From an uncultured Pelagibacteraceae bacterium (GTDB lineage: Bacteria; Pseudomonadota; Alphaproteobacteria; Pelagibacterales; Pelagibacteraceae), in assembly GCA_902597335.1 (NCBI GenBank), contig CACJXK010000001.1, positions 1-64,000 on the forward strand: 64,000 nt of DNA, given 5' to 3'. Both the position numbers and the translations under genes were made by a program. Numbering within the stretch: position 1 is the first letter of the stretch; every line of letters begins with the position of its first letter. Under the pieces are notes generated by a model. It was given only the letters and a program-made list of their open reading frames with translations, had not been told where the DNA came from and made no database searches. Positions 44,597 to 55,415 of the stretch are shown in pieces.

Positions 44597-45064
44597 ATGT
44601 TAAAAATGCGTTTATCAATGGGAGGTACTAAGAAGAGGCCAGTATATAAAATAGTAGTTGCTGATAGCAGGTTTCCAAGAGATGGAAGATTTATTGAAAA
44701 ATTAGGTTTTTTTAATCCCCTAATTCCAAAAGAAAAAAAAGAGAGAATGGGTTTAGATGTTGAAAGAGTTAAGTATTGGTTAGGTCAAGGTGCTCAACCA
44801 ACAACTAGAGTAGCAAGATTGTTGGGAGAAAATGAAATAATGCCAATGCCAGCGAAAGGTAATAATCCTCAAAAGGCAATTCCAAAAAAAGATAGAAAGA
44901 AAACTGAAGAGGGTGGTGAAGCTAAAGCAGAAGCCCCAAAAGAAGAGGCTAAAGCAGAAGCTCCAAAAGAAGAAGCTAAATCAGAAGCTCCAAAAGAAGA
45001 AGCTAAAGCAGAAGCTCCAAAAGAAGAGGCTAAAGCAGAAGCTCCAAAAGAAGAGGCTAAATAA
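44597..45064 (+). CDS. rpsP: 30S ribosomal protein S16 with a repeat tail
   Basis: The first 85 or so residues are a normal S16 ([39 protein letters not shown]). The remaining 70 residues form a low-complexity tail containing five tandem copies of a nine-residue unit, [10 protein letters not shown]16 is usually 80-90 residues, so the tail nearly doubles it. The same unit ends ribosomal protein L19 two genes on. It is preceded by a TAGGAG ribosome binding site. rimM, normally next, is missing here. Confidence 0.96.
   Translation: MLKMRLSMGGTKKRPVYKIVVADSRFPRDGRFIEKLGFFNPLIPKEKKERMGLDVERVKYWLGQGAQPTTRVARLLGENEIMPMPAKGNNPQKAIPKKDRKKTEEGGEAKAEAPKEEAKAEAPKEEAKSEAPKEEAKAEAPKEEAKAEAPKEEAK
44921..45055 (+). 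repeat. Five tandem 27-base units in rpsP
   Basis: Five uninterrupted copies of GCTAAAGCAGAAGCTCCAAA + AGAAGAR, differing only at single bases. All are in frame and code for AKAEAPKEE. No spacers are present. Confidence 0.95.
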
Positions 45065-45069
45065 AATAA

Positions 45070-45753
45070 ATGTTTTTATCCAGAGTATTTACTTTGTATC
45101 CAGATTATTTTCCTGGTTATCTAGACAAAGGTCTTTTTGGTAAGTCTAAGGGAAAAGAATGGAATTTAGAAATTATAAATATAAGAGACTATGCTTTGGA
45201 CAAACATAAAACTGTTGATGACACTCCATATGGCGGCGGAAATGGAATGATAATGAAAGCAGATGTTTTGGCAAGCTCATTAGATGCGAATGTTAAAAGT
45301 GGAGAAAAAACCATTTATTTGAGTCCTAGAGGGAAAGTATTTAACTCAAAACTTGCAAGAGAATTTTCTAATGAAAATTCAATAAATTTAATTTGTGGTC
45401 ACTTCGAAGGTGTAGATGAAAGGATACTAGAAAGCAGAAATATTGAGGAAATTAGTATTGGTGATTTTATATTGTCAGGAGGTGAAGTTGCTGCTTTTGT
45501 CGTCATTGACTCTATCCTTAGATTTATTCCAGGAATTTTAGGTAATCTAAATTCATCAAGAGATGAAAGTTTTGAAAATGGTCTTCTAGAGTATCCTCAA
45601 TTTACAAAACCCCAAATTTGGGAGGAAAAAAAGGTCCCAAATGTACTAATTTCAGGCGATCACGCCAAAATTAAAGACTGGCGTTTATCTCAATCTGAGG
45701 CTATAACACGCGACCGAAGACCAGATTTATGGCAAAAATATAAGAAAAATTAA
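45070..45753 (+). CDS. trmD: tRNA (guanine-37-N1)-methyltransferase
   Basis: Methylates G37 of tRNAs reading CNN codons and so prevents frameshifting. The 227-residue SPOUT protein has the trefoil-knot AdoMet loops [22 protein letters not shown] and [11 protein letters not shown], the early [11 protein letters not shown] substrate loop, and C-terminal [19 protein letters not shown]. It lies five bases after rpsP and one base before rplS. Confidence 0.97.
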   Translation: MFLSRVFTLYPDYFPGYLDKGLFGKSKGKEWNLEIINIRDYALDKHKTVDDTPYGGGNGMIMKADVLASSLDANVKSGEKTIYLSPRGKVFNSKLAREFSNENSINLICGHFEGVDERILESRNIEEISIGDFILSGGEVAAFVVIDSILRFIPGILGNLNSSRDESFENGLLEYPQFTKPQIWEEKKVPNVLISGDHAKIKDWRLSQSEAITRDRRPDLWQKYKKN

Positions 45754-45754
45754 A

Positions 45755-46312
45755 ATGAAAAATATAGAAGAAATTAATAGATCAAATTTAAACAAAATCA
45801 TTGCAGAGAGAAAACATCCTGACTTTTTTCCAGGGGATATAGTTAAAGTTGGGGTAAGAATAACCGAGGGCAAAAGAGACAGAATTCAATATTTTGAAGG
45901 TGTTTGTATTGCAAAAAAAAGTAGAGATATAAACTCTTCATTTACAGTTAGAAAAATTTCATTTGGAGAAGGAGTGGAGAGGACTTTTGCATTGTATAGT
46001 CCAATTGTTGATACAATTAAAGTTGTTAGATCAGGTAAAGTAAGAAGAGCAAAACTATACTACTTAAGAGATAGAACAGGTAAATCTGCAAGAATAGCTG
46101 AAAAAATTAAGAAAACAATTGGTATTGATTTAGAAACTAAAATTAATGAAGTCACTGAAGAGAATGTAATGCCTTCTACTGAGCCTCAAACCGAAGCTCC
46201 AAAAGAAGAAGCTAAAGCAGAAGCTCCAAAAGAAGAACCTAAAGCAGAAGCTCCAAAAGTAGAGCCTGCTAAAAAAGAAGAAACGAAAGATAATCAAGAT
46301 CAGAAAAAATAA
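45755..46312 (+). CDS. rplS: 50S ribosomal protein L19 with a repeat tail
   Basis: Residues 1 to about 125 are a regular L19 ([84 protein letters not shown]). The last 60 residues are an added acidic/basic tail with about three units of EAPKEEAKA type. The repeat DNA matches that of the rpsP tail, pointing to a common origin by copying within the operon. Confidence 0.96.
   Translation: MKNIEEINRSNLNKIIAERKHPDFFPGDIVKVGVRITEGKRDRIQYFEGVCIAKKSRDINSSFTVRKISFGEGVERTFALYSPIVDTIKVVRSGKVRRAKLYYLRDRTGKSARIAEKIKKTIGIDLETKINEVTEENVMPSTEPQTEAPKEEAKAEAPKEEPKAEAPKVEPAKKEETKDNQDQKK
46192..46264 (+). repeat. Copies of the 27-base rpsP-type unit in rplS
   Basis: One partial and two full units of the GCTAAAGCAGAAGCTCCAAA-type repeat. 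The first full unit (46211-46237) is base-for-base identical with a unit in rpsP; the second differs at a few positions. Confidence 0.9.
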
Positions 46313-46323
46313 TTTTTTTCTAA

Positions 46324-47727
46324 ATGTCTCTTACAACTTACGATAAAATTTGGAATGATCACCTAGTTGATGAACAACCAGATGGAACATCTTTATTGTT
46401 TGTAGATAGACATTTAATTCATGAGGTGACCAGTCCTCAGGCATTTGAGGGATTAAGAAATTCTAACAGAAAAGTCAGACATCCAAAATTAACACTTGCT
46501 GTTGCAGATCACAATGTTCCTACTACTGACAGATCAGAGGGAATTGCTGATGAAGACTCAAGAATTCAAGTTGAAACTTTGAATAAGAATTGTAAAGAAT
46601 TTGGAGTAGAGTTATTCGGAATGGATGACAAACGACAAGGTATTGTTCATATCATTGGGCCTGAGCAGGGATTTACACAACCTGGTAATATTATTGTTTG
46701 CGGTGATAGTCATACTGCAACACATGGTGCATTTGGAGCTTTAGCATTTGGAATTGGAACGTCTGAAGTAGAACATGTTTTAGCAACACAAACTTTAGTT
46801 CAAAAGAAATCAAAAAATTTTAGGATAAGTGTTAATGGGTCGTTACCTATTGGGGTAACATCAAAAGATGTAATTTTACAAATCATTGGAAAAATAGGTA
46901 CTGCAGGAGGTACAGGTTACGTAATTGAGTATGCTGGAAATCTTATTTCTGATCTAAGTGTTGAGCAGAGAATGACAATTTGCAATATGACTATTGAAGG
47001 TGGTGCTAGAGCAGGACTTATACAACCAGACGAGAAAATATTTAAGTATTTAAAAGGAAAACCAATGTCACCAAAGGGAGAAAACTGGGATAAAGCCTTA
47101 GAATATTGGCACACATTAAAGTCTGATAAAGATGCAAACTTTGACAAAGAGTTAACATTAGATGGTTCACAAATAAAACCAATGGTAACTTGGGGAACAT
47201 CTCCACAAGATGTGGTGGAAATAGATGGTAAAGTTCCGAGTCCAGAAAACGAAACTGATCCAGATAGAAAAAATTCAATTAACAGATCATTAAATTATAT
47301 GGGTTTAAAACCAAATACAAAAATCCAAGATATTAAGATAGATAAAGTTTTTATTGGAAGCTGCACTAATGGAAGAATAGAAGATATCAGAGAAGCAGCT
47401 AAAATTCTTAAAGATAAAAAAATTGCCAATCATGTGCATGCAATGATCGTTCCTGGATCTGGATTAGTTAAGGAGCAAGCTGAACAAGAGGGTTTAGACA
47501 AAATATTTTTACAATCAGGTTTTGAATGGAGAGAACCAGGCTGTTCAATGTGTTTAGCTATGAATGCAGACAAACTTAAGCCAGAGGAAAGATGTGCGTC
47601 AACATCAAACAGAAATTTTGAGGGAAGACAAGGAAGAGGTGGGAGAACACATTTAGTTAGCCCTGCAATGGCTGCAGCAGCTGCAATATCTGGGAATTTA
47701 GATGATGTTAGAAAGTACCAAAATTAA
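46324..47727 (+). CDS. leuC: 3-isopropylmalate dehydratase large subunit
   Basis: Isomerises 2- to 3-isopropylmalate in leucine synthesis, with LeuD. The 467-residue aconitase-family protein has the [4Fe-4S] cysteines in FIGSCTNGR and [36 protein letters not shown], and [28 protein letters not shown]. Its stop codon is directly followed by the leuD ATG. Confidence 0.97.
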   Translation: MSLTTYDKIWNDHLVDEQPDGTSLLFVDRHLIHEVTSPQAFEGLRNSNRKVRHPKLTLAVADHNVPTTDRSEGIADEDSRIQVETLNKNCKEFGVELFGMDDKRQGIVHIIGPEQGFTQPGNIIVCGDSHTATHGAFGALAFGIGTSEVEHVLATQTLVQKKSKNFRISVNGSLPIGVTSKDVILQIIGKIGTAGGTGYVIEYAGNLISDLSVEQRMTICNMTIEGGARAGLIQPDEKIFKYLKGKPMSPKGENWDKALEYWHTLKSDKDANFDKELTLDGSQIKPMVTWGTSPQDVVEIDGKVPSPENETDPDRKNSINRSLNYMGLKPNTKIQDIKIDKVFIGSCTNGRIEDIREAAKILKDKKIANHVHAMIVPGSGLVKEQAEQEGLDKIFLQSGFEWREPGCSMCLAMNADKLKPEERCASTSNRNFEGRQGRGGRTHLVSPAMAAAAAISGNLDDVRKYQN

Positions 47728-48333
47728 ATGAAAAAATTTAGTTCAATCAAAAGTATTCCTGCTTATCTTCCTATCGTAAACATAGATACAGATATGATAA
47801 TTCCCAAACAGTTTTTAAAAACTATTAAAAGAACAGGATTAGGAAAAAACTTATTCTTTGAAATGAGATATGACCAGAGTGGTAAAGAAATTAATGATTT
47901 TATTTTAAATAATAGTCCTTACAATAATTCAAAAATTTTAATAGCAGGAAAAAATTTTGGATGCGGATCTTCAAGAGAACACGCACCTTGGGCTTTGTTA
48001 GATTTTGGAATTACTTGTGTGATAAGTTCTAGTTATGCAGACATATTTTACAATAACTGTTTTAAAAATGGCATCTTGCCGATTACAATTTCAGAAGACC
48101 AAATTAAAGAGATCTCAGAATATTCAAAAAGAAAAGAGGAAATTTCTGTAAATTTACCTGAACAAACAATAAACTTTGGAAATAAAGAAATCAAATTTGA
48201 AATAGATCAATTTAAGAAAAAATGTTTGATAGAAGGACTTGATGATATTGCATTATCATTAGAAAAGTCAGACAAAATAATTTCCTATGAAAATAAAATA
48301 AAAACATCAAAGCCTTGGATTTTTAGTGATTAA
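47728..48333 (+). CDS. leuD: 3-isopropylmalate dehydratase small subunit
   Basis: A 201-residue swivel-domain partner of Leu[21 protein letters not shown] and the substrate-binding [15 protein letters not shown] are diagnostic. It overlaps the GTG start of leuB by eight bases. Confidence 0.97.
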   Translation: MKKFSSIKSIPAYLPIVNIDTDMIIPKQFLKTIKRTGLGKNLFFEMRYDQSGKEINDFILNNSPYNNSKILIAGKNFGCGSSREHAPWALLDFGITCVISSSYADIFYNNCFKNGILPITISEDQIKEISEYSKRKEEISVNLPEQTINFGNKEIKFEIDQFKKKCLIEGLDDIALSLEKSDKIISYENKIKTSKPWIFSD

Positions 48334-49432
48334 AATTAAAAAGAGAAAAATACTACTATTGCCTGGTGATGGTATTGGTCCGGAAGTTATGGCCGAGGTT
48401 GAAAAAATAATTAAATGGTTCAACTCAAAAAAATCTTTAGATTTTGAAATAGACAAAGACCTAGTTGGTGGAGCTGCTTATGATAAGCATGGTTCACCAA
48501 TAACTGATGAGGCTTTTTATAAAGCACAGGAAAGTGCAGCAGTTATTTTAGGTGCAGTAGGTGGACCGAAGTGGGATAATCTTGACTTTTCTAAAAAACC
48601 AGAGAGAGCACTTTTAAAATTAAGAAAAGAATTAAAGTTATTTGCAAATCTTAGACCTGCAATATGTTTTAAACAACTTGTTGATGCATCAAGTTTAAAA
48701 CCCGAGCTTGTTTCAGATTTAGACTTACTTTTCGTAAGAGAATTAACTGGAGGAATTTATTTTGGTGAACCGAGGGGAATTAAGCCTATAGATAATGGAG
48801 AAAGAAAAGGAATAAATACACATGTTTACACCTCAAGTGAAATTCAGAGAGTAGCTAGAGTTGCATTTGATCTAGCAAGAAAAAGAAATAATAAAGTTAC
48901 TTCTTGTGAAAAATCAAATGTAATGGAAGCTGGCCAATTATGGAAAGAAGAAGTTCAATCAATTCATGAAAAAGAATATAGCGATGTTGAATTGAATCAC
49001 ATGCTTGCTGACAATTGTGCAATGCAATTAGTAAGAAATCCAAAACAATTTGACGTGATTGTTACCGATAACCTTTTTGGAGATATGTTATCTGATGAAG
49101 CAGCAATGCTTACTGGTTCTCTAGGACTTTTACCTTCAGCTTCTTTAGGAGCAAAAGATAAAAATGGTAATATGCGATCACTATATGAGCCAGTTCATGG
49201 ATCTGCACCAGATATAGCTGGACAAGGTATAGCGAACCCAATTGCTACAATTTTAAGCTTTGCTATGGCTTTGAGATATTCTTTAGACCTTGATAAAGAA
49301 GCAGATAGTTTGGAAAAAGCTGTTCAAGATGTTCTAGACGAAGGTCTTAGAACTAAAGATATTATTTCCAAAGGAATGAAAGAGGTATCTACATCAGTAA
49401 TGGGTGATGCGATAATTTCAAAATTGCAATAA
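48326..49432 (+). CDS. leuB: 3-isopropylmalate dehydrogenase
   Basis: Oxidatively decarboxylates 3-isopropylmalate with NAD+. The 368 residues include [64 protein letters not shown] and [17 protein letters not shown]. The start codon is GTG inside the leuD end. leuA is not in the window. Confidence 0.97.
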   Translation: MIKIKKRKILLLPGDGIGPEVMAEVEKIIKWFNSKKSLDFEIDKDLVGGAAYDKHGSPITDEAFYKAQESAAVILGAVGGPKWDNLDFSKKPERALLKLRKELKLFANLRPAICFKQLVDASSLKPELVSDLDLLFVRELTGGIYFGEPRGIKPIDNGERKGINTHVYTSSEIQRVARVAFDLARKRNNKVTSCEKSNVMEAGQLWKEEVQSIHEKEYSDVELNHMLADNCAMQLVRNPKQFDVIVTDNLFGDMLSDEAAMLTGSLGLLPSASLGAKDKNGNMRSLYEPVHGSAPDIAGQGIANPIATILSFAMALRYSLDLDKEADSLEKAVQDVLDEGLRTKDIISKGMKEVSTSVMGDAIISKLQ

Positions 49433-49458
49433 TTTAACATTTATTCTAAAGTATACTT

Positions 49459-51222
49459 ATGCCAACTTATAATGCACCAGTAGAAGATATGATGTTTCTC
49501 TTTGATAAATTGAGAAACAATAAAAAATATAATGAGATTGAAAAATACAAGGAAGTTAACTCAGAATTAGTAAAAGATATTTTGGATGAAGCAGCTAAAA
49601 TAACTCAAAACTTAATTTTACCTCTTGCAAAGAGTGGAGACGAAACACCTGCAGTCCTTGAAAATGGAGTGGTAAGAACACCCCCTGGATACAAAGAGGC
49701 TTACCAAAAATTTATAGAAGATGGATGGATTTCCTTATCTTGTGATCCAAAATACGGTGGTCAGGGAATGCCAAAAACAGTCAGTACATTTTTTGATGAA
49801 ATGCTTTCATCAGCAAGTTTGTCATTTAAACTTTATAGTGAACTAACAATTGGAGCATATAATTGTTTACTAAGACATGCAGATGAAGAAATAAAGAATA
49901 CTTATTTACCCAAAATGGTAGAGGGAAAATGGAGTGGTACAATGTGTCTTACAGAACCAGTATGTGGAACAGATTTAGGTCTGTTAAAAACTAAAGCTGT
50001 GGATCAAAAAGATGGAACATACAAGATAAGTGGACAAAAAATTTTCATTACCTCAGGTGACCAAGATTTAACAGAAAATATTATTCATTTAGTGTTAGCT
50101 CGATCAACAGACTCTCCGGCAGGGACTAAAGGAATTAGTTTATTTTTAGTTCCTAAATTTGTTTTAAATAAAGATGGATCTGTTGGACCAAGAAATGGTG
50201 TTTCAACAGGCTCTATTGAAAATAAAATGGGAATTAAAGGATCAGCAACTTGTGTTTTAAATTTTGATGATGCTGTTGGATACATGATTGGACCTAAAAA
50301 TAAAGGTCTAAACTCTATGTTTACAATGATGAATTTAGAAAGAATAATTGTTGGCATTCAGGGACTTGGAATTTCAGAAATTGCATACCAAAATTCTCTT
50401 ACTTATGCCAAAGAAAGAAAACAAGGGAAGGCATTTAATTCTAAATCAAACAATGGCGCAGATTTTATAATTGACCATGTTGATATAAGAAGATCACTTT
50501 TAAGCATGAAATCTATGATAGAAGGACAAAGAGCCTTGAGTTTCTGGCTGTCTCAGCAGATTGAAGTAAGTTTGAATCATTCTGATGAAAAAATAAAACA
50601 AGAGGCTTCAGATCTCGTTTCATTGATGACACCAGTTGTTAAATCACTTTTCACAGACAATGCAATGGAGATAACCAGTGAAGCAATGCAAATTCATGGA
50701 GGGTATGGATTTACAAAAGATCAAGGTATTGAACAATTCTACCGAGATAATAGGATTACGCCTATTTATGAGGGAACAAATTCAGTTCAGGCGGCTGACT
50801 TAGTTTTTAGAAAGCTAATTAATAAAAATGGTGATGTTATTGAAAATTATTTAAACCTAGTTAAAGACGAGATTAACATCACAGACAAAAAAGCAGAGCC
50901 ATTTATAAAACAACTTAATTATCATTTAGATATTTTATCCAAATTTACTGATTGGATGAAAGAAAAAATCAAAAATTCTCCAGAGGATGCTAGTGGAGCA
51001 TGTAATGACTATTTAAAAGTTTTAGGTTTAGTGGCTACAGGACATGCATGGTTGAAAGTGCTAGAAGTTTCTTTTAAAGAATATGACAATAATAAAGACT
51101 TTTATGAGGACAAAATCCAAACTGCAAATTTTTTCTTCAATAGAGTACTTCCAAGAATAGAAAGTAGTTATATTAGTGCAACAACTGGAAGTAATTATAT
51201 TATGAACTATAAATTTAATTAG
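49459..51222 (+). CDS. dmdC: 3-methylmercaptopropionyl-CoA dehydrogenase
   Basis: Oxidises MMPA-CoA to methylthioacryloyl-CoA in the DMSP demethylation pathway. The 587-residue acyl-CoA dehydrogenase is of the long DmdC type (MCLTEPVCGTDLG, ITSGDQDLTENIIHLVLAR, QIHGGYGFTKDQGIEQFYRD), with the catalytic Glu in TPIYEGTNSVQAADLV and an extended C-terminal helical part. Its place directly ahead of dmdB and dmdA-like genes makes DmdC more likely than a general fatty acid dehydrogenase. Confidence 0.93.
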   Translation: MPTYNAPVEDMMFLFDKLRNNKKYNEIEKYKEVNSELVKDILDEAAKITQNLILPLAKSGDETPAVLENGVVRTPPGYKEAYQKFIEDGWISLSCDPKYGGQGMPKTVSTFFDEMLSSASLSFKLYSELTIGAYNCLLRHADEEIKNTYLPKMVEGKWSGTMCLTEPVCGTDLGLLKTKAVDQKDGTYKISGQKIFITSGDQDLTENIIHLVLARSTDSPAGTKGISLFLVPKFVLNKDGSVGPRNGVSTGSIENKMGIKGSATCVLNFDDAVGYMIGPKNKGLNSMFTMMNLERIIVGIQGLGISEIAYQNSLTYAKERKQGKAFNSKSNNGADFIIDHVDIRRSLLSMKSMIEGQRALSFWLSQQIEVSLNHSDEKIKQEASDLVSLMTPVVKSLFTDNAMEITSEAMQIHGGYGFTKDQGIEQFYRDNRITPIYEGTNSVQAADLVFRKLINKNGDVIENYLNLVKDEINITDKKAEPFIKQLNYHLDILSKFTDWMKEKIKNSPEDASGACNDYLKVLGLVATGHAWLKVLEVSFKEYDNNKDFYEDKIQTANFFFNRVLPRIESSYISATTGSNYIMNYKFN

Positions 51223-51223
51223 C

Positions 51224-52852
51224 ATGAACCATTATGAGACAAATTTGGATAAAAATGATGCTAATTATGTTCCATTAACGCCTTTATCGTTTTTAGAGAG
51301 GGCAAAAGATATTTACCCAAATTATGAGGCTGTAGTTTATGAGAGTAGAAAATACACTTGGAGCGAAGTTTATAAAAGATGTGTGAAGTTTGCTAGTGCA
51401 CTAGACAAGATTGGAATTAAAACTGGTGACACAGTATCTGTTTTAGCTTTTAACACTCCAGAAATTTTTGAGGCTCATTATTCTATTCCAATGGTTGGTG
51501 CAGTAATAAATGCTATTAATACAAGACTTGATTCTAAGACAATAAGCTACATCTTAAATCATAGTGAGGCAAAAGTATTAATAGTTGATAGACAATTTCA
51601 TGATGTAATTAAAAAAGCTTTAGAAGATGTGAAGCAAGAAATCAAAATAATCGATATTGACGATAAAGATGCGAATTTAAAAGACTCTAAAGCAATAGGT
51701 TCTCTGGAATATGAAGATTTTCTAAATACAGGTGATGAGGATTATATTTGGAAATTACCCAAAGATGAGTGGCAGGCAATTGCTTTAGGATATACATCAG
51801 GAACAACAGGGAATCCAAAAGGAGTAGTTTATCATCATAGAGGATCATATTTAATGGCAACCGGAAGTGCTGTTGCATGGAACATGCCTAATAAATTAAA
51901 CTTTTTATACACAGTTCCAATGTTTCATTGTAATGGATGGTGCTATCCTTGGACAATGTCAATGATACATGGAAGAGTCATATGTTTAAGAAACATTGAT
52001 GTTAAGAAAATATTTGAGTTGATAGATAAATATGAAGTGACTCATTTTGGAGGTGCTCCTATTGTTTTAAATATGCTGGCTAACGCTCCAAAAGATCATC
52101 AAAAAGAATTAAAAAAAAAAGTTTACGTGTTAACTGCAGGTGCTCCTCCCCCTAGTATAATTTTTGAAAAAATGAAAAAACTTGGATTTGAAGTAATGCA
52201 TGTTTATGGTTTAACGGAAACTTATGGTCATATTTTACAATGTGCATGGAATGTCGAGTGGGATGGATTAGATCAAGACAATCAAAATGAAATCAAGGCT
52301 AGACAAGGTGTGAGATATCCAAACACTGAGGGTGTTGTTGTCATGGACCCAGAAACTATGAAACCAATACCTCATGATGGAAAAACTATGGGTGAAATAA
52401 TGATTAGAGGCAATGTTGTAATGAAAGGCTATTTTAAAGATAAAGAAGCAACAGAAAAATCTATGGAAGGTGGATGGTTTCATTCAGGAGATTTAGCTGT
52501 AACTCATCCAAGTGGTTACATAAAAATTCAGGATAGGTCTAAAGATATTATTATATCTGGTGGAGAAAATATTTCATCTATTGAAATCGAAAATACAATA
52601 TCAAAACACCCTGCAGTATCTCTGGCAGCAGTTGTTGCAAAGCCCGATGAGAAATGGGGAGAAACTCCATGTGCCTTTGTGGAGTTGATAGAAGGGAAAT
52701 CTAGCACAGAGGAGGAAATTATTACTTTTTGTAGAGAAACTCTCGCTGGGTTTAAACTTCCAAAGAAAGTAGTATTTGCTCCATTGCCAAAGACATCAAC
52801 GGGTAAAATTCAAAAGTTTGAATTAAGAAAACAAGCTAAAGAGCTTAGCTAA
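51224..52852 (+). CDS. dmdB: 3-methylmercaptopropionate-CoA ligase
   Basis: Activates methylmercaptopropionate, the product of DmdA, with ATP and CoA. The 542-residue adenylate-forming enzyme carries GYTSGTTGNPKGVVYHHRGSY, VPMFHCNGWCYPW, HVYGLTETYGHI, GGWFHSGDLAVTHPSGYIKIQDRSKDIIISGGENISSIEIE and the catalytic Lys in PKTSTGKIQKFELR. It starts one base after dmdC ends. Confidence 0.93.
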   Translation: MNHYETNLDKNDANYVPLTPLSFLERAKDIYPNYEAVVYESRKYTWSEVYKRCVKFASALDKIGIKTGDTVSVLAFNTPEIFEAHYSIPMVGAVINAINTRLDSKTISYILNHSEAKVLIVDRQFHDVIKKALEDVKQEIKIIDIDDKDANLKDSKAIGSLEYEDFLNTGDEDYIWKLPKDEWQAIALGYTSGTTGNPKGVVYHHRGSYLMATGSAVAWNMPNKLNFLYTVPMFHCNGWCYPWTMSMIHGRVICLRNIDVKKIFELIDKYEVTHFGGAPIVLNMLANAPKDHQKELKKKVYVLTAGAPPPSIIFEKMKKLGFEVMHVYGLTETYGHILQCAWNVEWDGLDQDNQNEIKARQGVRYPNTEGVVVMDPETMKPIPHDGKTMGEIMIRGNVVMKGYFKDKEATEKSMEGGWFHSGDLAVTHPSGYIKIQDRSKDIIISGGENISSIEIENTISKHPAVSLAAVVAKPDEKWGETPCAFVELIEGKSSTEEEIITFCRETLAGFKLPKKVVFAPLPKTSTGKIQKFELRKQAKELS

Positions 52853-52903
52853 TATAGTTTCTTTACAAAATTGAAATAAGATGACAGTAATGCGGAAAAA
52901 TAA

Positions 52904-54013
52904 ATGAAAAACTTTTTAATAGCCAAATCAAGAAGACTAAGGGGAACACCGTATACCTCTAGAATTGAGAAACAAGGTGTGACTGCTTACACCATTTATA
53001 ATCATATGTTGTTGCCAGCAGCATTTGGTTCTGTGGAAGATGCTTATCATCACTTGAAAGAGCATGTTCAAATTTGGGATGTTGCTGCTGAAAGACAAGT
53101 TGAAATTTCTGGTAAAGATTCTGCAAAATTAGTTCAATTAATGACATGTAGAGATTTATCAAAATCTAAAGATGGAAGATGTTACTACTGCCCAATAATT
53201 GATGATAATGCTGGTTTAATAAATGATCCTGTAGTCTTAAGACTAAATGAAAATAGATGGTGGATTTCTTTAGCTGACTCAGATGTAATTTTATTTGCCA
53301 AAGGATTGGCGATTGGAAACAAATTTGATGTAAAAATTTCTGAACCTGATGTTGACATAATGGCAGTGCAAGGACCAAAATCATTTCAATTAATGGAAAA
53401 AGTTTTTGGAGAAAAAATTGTAAATTTAAAATTTTTTGGCTTTGATTATTTTGAATTTGGTGGAGATAAACATCTTATTGCAAAATCTGGATGGTCTAAA
53501 CAAGGTGGCTATGAAATTTATATGGAACACAACGAGTCTGGTTTAAAATTATATGATCATCTTTTTGAAATTGGTAAAGAATTTAATATTAAACCAGGTG
53601 GACCAAATTTAATTGAACGTATTGAGAGTGGTTTACTTTCACACGGTAATGACATGGACAATGGAGACAATCCATATGAATGTGGATTTGATAAATATAT
53701 CAATATTGACAGTGACGTAGATTTTTTAGGTAAAGAAAAATTAAAGAAAATAAAATCAGAAGGAATTAAAAAAAAATTGATGGGAGTAAAAATTGATACT
53801 AAGGAAATAAATGTTACTGGTTCAATGGATTTAATTGATGAAAATAATCAAGTAATTGGAGAATTAAGATCTGGATGTTATAATCCAACATTCGGCCAAG
53901 TTATAGGAATTGCAATGATAAATAAACCTCACTTTGAGGAGTCGAAATCCTTCAAAATCAATATAAATGGTAATCATTTTGATGGAAAAGTTTGTGATTT
54001 ACCTTTCATTTAG
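52904..54013 (+). CDS. dmdA: Dimethylsulfoniopropionate demethylase
   Basis: Moves a methyl group from DMSP to tetrahydrofolate, giving methylmercaptopropionate. The 369-residue GcvT-fold protein ([99 protein letters not shown]) has the size and sequence style of SAR11 DmdA rather than the glycine-cleavage T protein. Following dmdC and dmdB confirms the assignment. The methyl group can enter the folate pool served by FolD in this window. Confidence 0.94.
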   Translation: MKNFLIAKSRRLRGTPYTSRIEKQGVTAYTIYNHMLLPAAFGSVEDAYHHLKEHVQIWDVAAERQVEISGKDSAKLVQLMTCRDLSKSKDGRCYYCPIIDDNAGLINDPVVLRLNENRWWISLADSDVILFAKGLAIGNKFDVKISEPDVDIMAVQGPKSFQLMEKVFGEKIVNLKFFGFDYFEFGGDKHLIAKSGWSKQGGYEIYMEHNESGLKLYDHLFEIGKEFNIKPGGPNLIERIESGLLSHGNDMDNGDNPYECGFDKYINIDSDVDFLGKEKLKKIKSEGIKKKLMGVKIDTKEINVTGSMDLIDENNQVIGELRSGCYNPTFGQVIGIAMINKPHFEESKSFKININGNHFDGKVCDLPFI

Positions 54014-54031
54014 TATAAAACTCTAAATATC

Positions 54032-55042
54032 ATGAATATAGCAATAGTTGGTGCAACTGGAAACGTAGGTCGAAAATTAATTGAAGTTTTGGAAAAAAAA
54101 AATTTTCCTGTAACCGAAGCTTACTTAGTTGCTTCCCAAAATAGTGCTGGAAAAAAAATACATTTTTTAGGCAAAGAACATACAGTAATAAACTTAGAGG
54201 AGTTTGATTTTTCAAAAGTAAAAATAGCATTTTTTGCAGCTGGATCAGCAATAGCTGAAAAATGGGCGCCAATAGCTGCTGAAAAAACAATCGTTATAGA
54301 TAATTCAAAATTTTTTAGAAAAGATCCTGAAATACCTTTAATTGTACCTGAAGTAAATTCAAAAGAATTACCAAAATTTAAAAATAAAAATATTGTAGCA
54401 AATGCTAATTGTTCTGTAATTCCAATAGTTGTAGCTCTTAAACCTTTACACGATTTATATAATGTCAAAAGAATAGTTGCATCTACTTACCAGTCAGTAT
54501 CAGGCGCAGGAAAAGCTGGCATGGATGAACTGATATCTCAAACAAAGGAAGTATTGGAAAACAAAAATGTTCAGTCTAAAAATTTTACTAAGCAGATAGC
54601 TTTCAATGCAATACCACATATCGATAGCTTTCTTGAAAACGGAAATACAAAAGAGGAGCAAAAAAATCATGATGAAGTGAAAAAAATTTTAGATAATAAA
54701 ATTAGTATTACCTCTACCTGTGTAAGAATTCCTGTTCTCGTATCTCACTCAATAAGTGTGAATGTAGAATTTAATAAGAAACATAACTTAGAAGAAGTAA
54801 AGACTGTTTTATCATCATCTCCAGGATGTAAAGTGGTTGATGAACATAAAGATGGTGGATACATCACTCCAGTTGAGGCTGAGGATAAATTCGAGACATT
54901 TGTATCAAGAATCCGTGATGACTCATCTCAACCTAATTCAATTAATTTATGGATAGTATCAGATAATTTATTAAAAGGTGCAGCACTTAATGCTGTTGAA
55001 ATTGCTGAAGCTTTAATAGAAAAAGATTTTTATGGAAGATAA
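54032..55042 (+). CDS. asd: Aspartate-semialdehyde dehydrogenase
   Basis: Reduces aspartyl phosphate to the semialdehyde for lysine, threonine, methionine and diaminopimelate synthesis. The 336 residues show IAIVGATGNVGRKLIEVL, the catalytic Cys in NIVANANCSVIPIVVAL, and the substrate-binding STYQSVSGAGKAG and VRIPVLVSHS. Its end overlaps sdhC by 11 bases. Confidence 0.97.
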   Translation: MNIAIVGATGNVGRKLIEVLEKKNFPVTEAYLVASQNSAGKKIHFLGKEHTVINLEEFDFSKVKIAFFAAGSAIAEKWAPIAAEKTIVIDNSKFFRKDPEIPLIVPEVNSKELPKFKNKNIVANANCSVIPIVVALKPLHDLYNVKRIVASTYQSVSGAGKAGMDELISQTKEVLENKNVQSKNFTKQIAFNAIPHIDSFLENGNTKEEQKNHDEVKKILDNKISITSTCVRIPVLVSHSISVNVEFNKKHNLEEVKTVLSSSPGCKVVDEHKDGGYITPVEAEDKFETFVSRIRDDSSQPNSINLWIVSDNLLKGAALNAVEIAEALIEKDFYGR

Positions 55043-55415
55043 AAACCCAATATCACCACATATTCAGATTTATAACTGGCACATTTCCTCATTGGTTTCA
55101 ATATCACATCGGATAACTGGTATTATAAATTTTCTTGCTATTACTTTAATAGGTTTATGGATAGCTTCATTATTATTGGGTGAGGGTTATTATGAACACA
55201 CAAGTTCTTTTTTGTCCTCTTTTTTAGGTAAATTTATTTGTATTGGAATAATCTGGTCTTTCACATTTCAAGTTCTAAGCGAGATGAGACATTTGATAAT
55301 GGACTTAGGATATGGTTTTGAACCCAAAACTACAAAAATATCTGGATTGATTGTTTTAATTGGCTCTTTTCCTTTAGCAGTTTCAATTTATGCTATTGGA
55401 AGGTTAATAATTTAA
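55032..55415 (+). CDS. sdhC: Succinate dehydrogenase cytochrome b556 subunit
   Basis: A 127-residue membrane anchor with three helices. SPHIQIYNWHISSLVSISHRITGI holds the quinone-site Ser/Arg region, and the haem b ligand histidine is in SEMRHLIMDLGYGFE. Overlaps at both ends (asd and sdhD) show translational coupling. Confidence 0.95.
   Translation: MEDKNPISPHIQIYNWHISSLVSISHRITGIINFLAITLIGLWIASLLLGEGYYEHTSSFLSSFLGKFICIGIIWSFTFQVLSEMRHLIMDLGYGFEPKTTKISGLIVLIGSFPLAVSIYAIGRLII

Noticed and set aside
44921..45055. Tandem repeats as a CRISPR array
   Set aside because: The 27-base units follow each other without spacers and are in frame inside rpsP; they are coding repeats.
54030..54468. Long open frames on the minus strand inside asd, and similar ones inside tsaD, sdhB and mmsA
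   Set aside because: They are antisense shadows of well-identified genes with strongly biased residues (for example Leu/Gln-rich) and have no ribosome binding sites.
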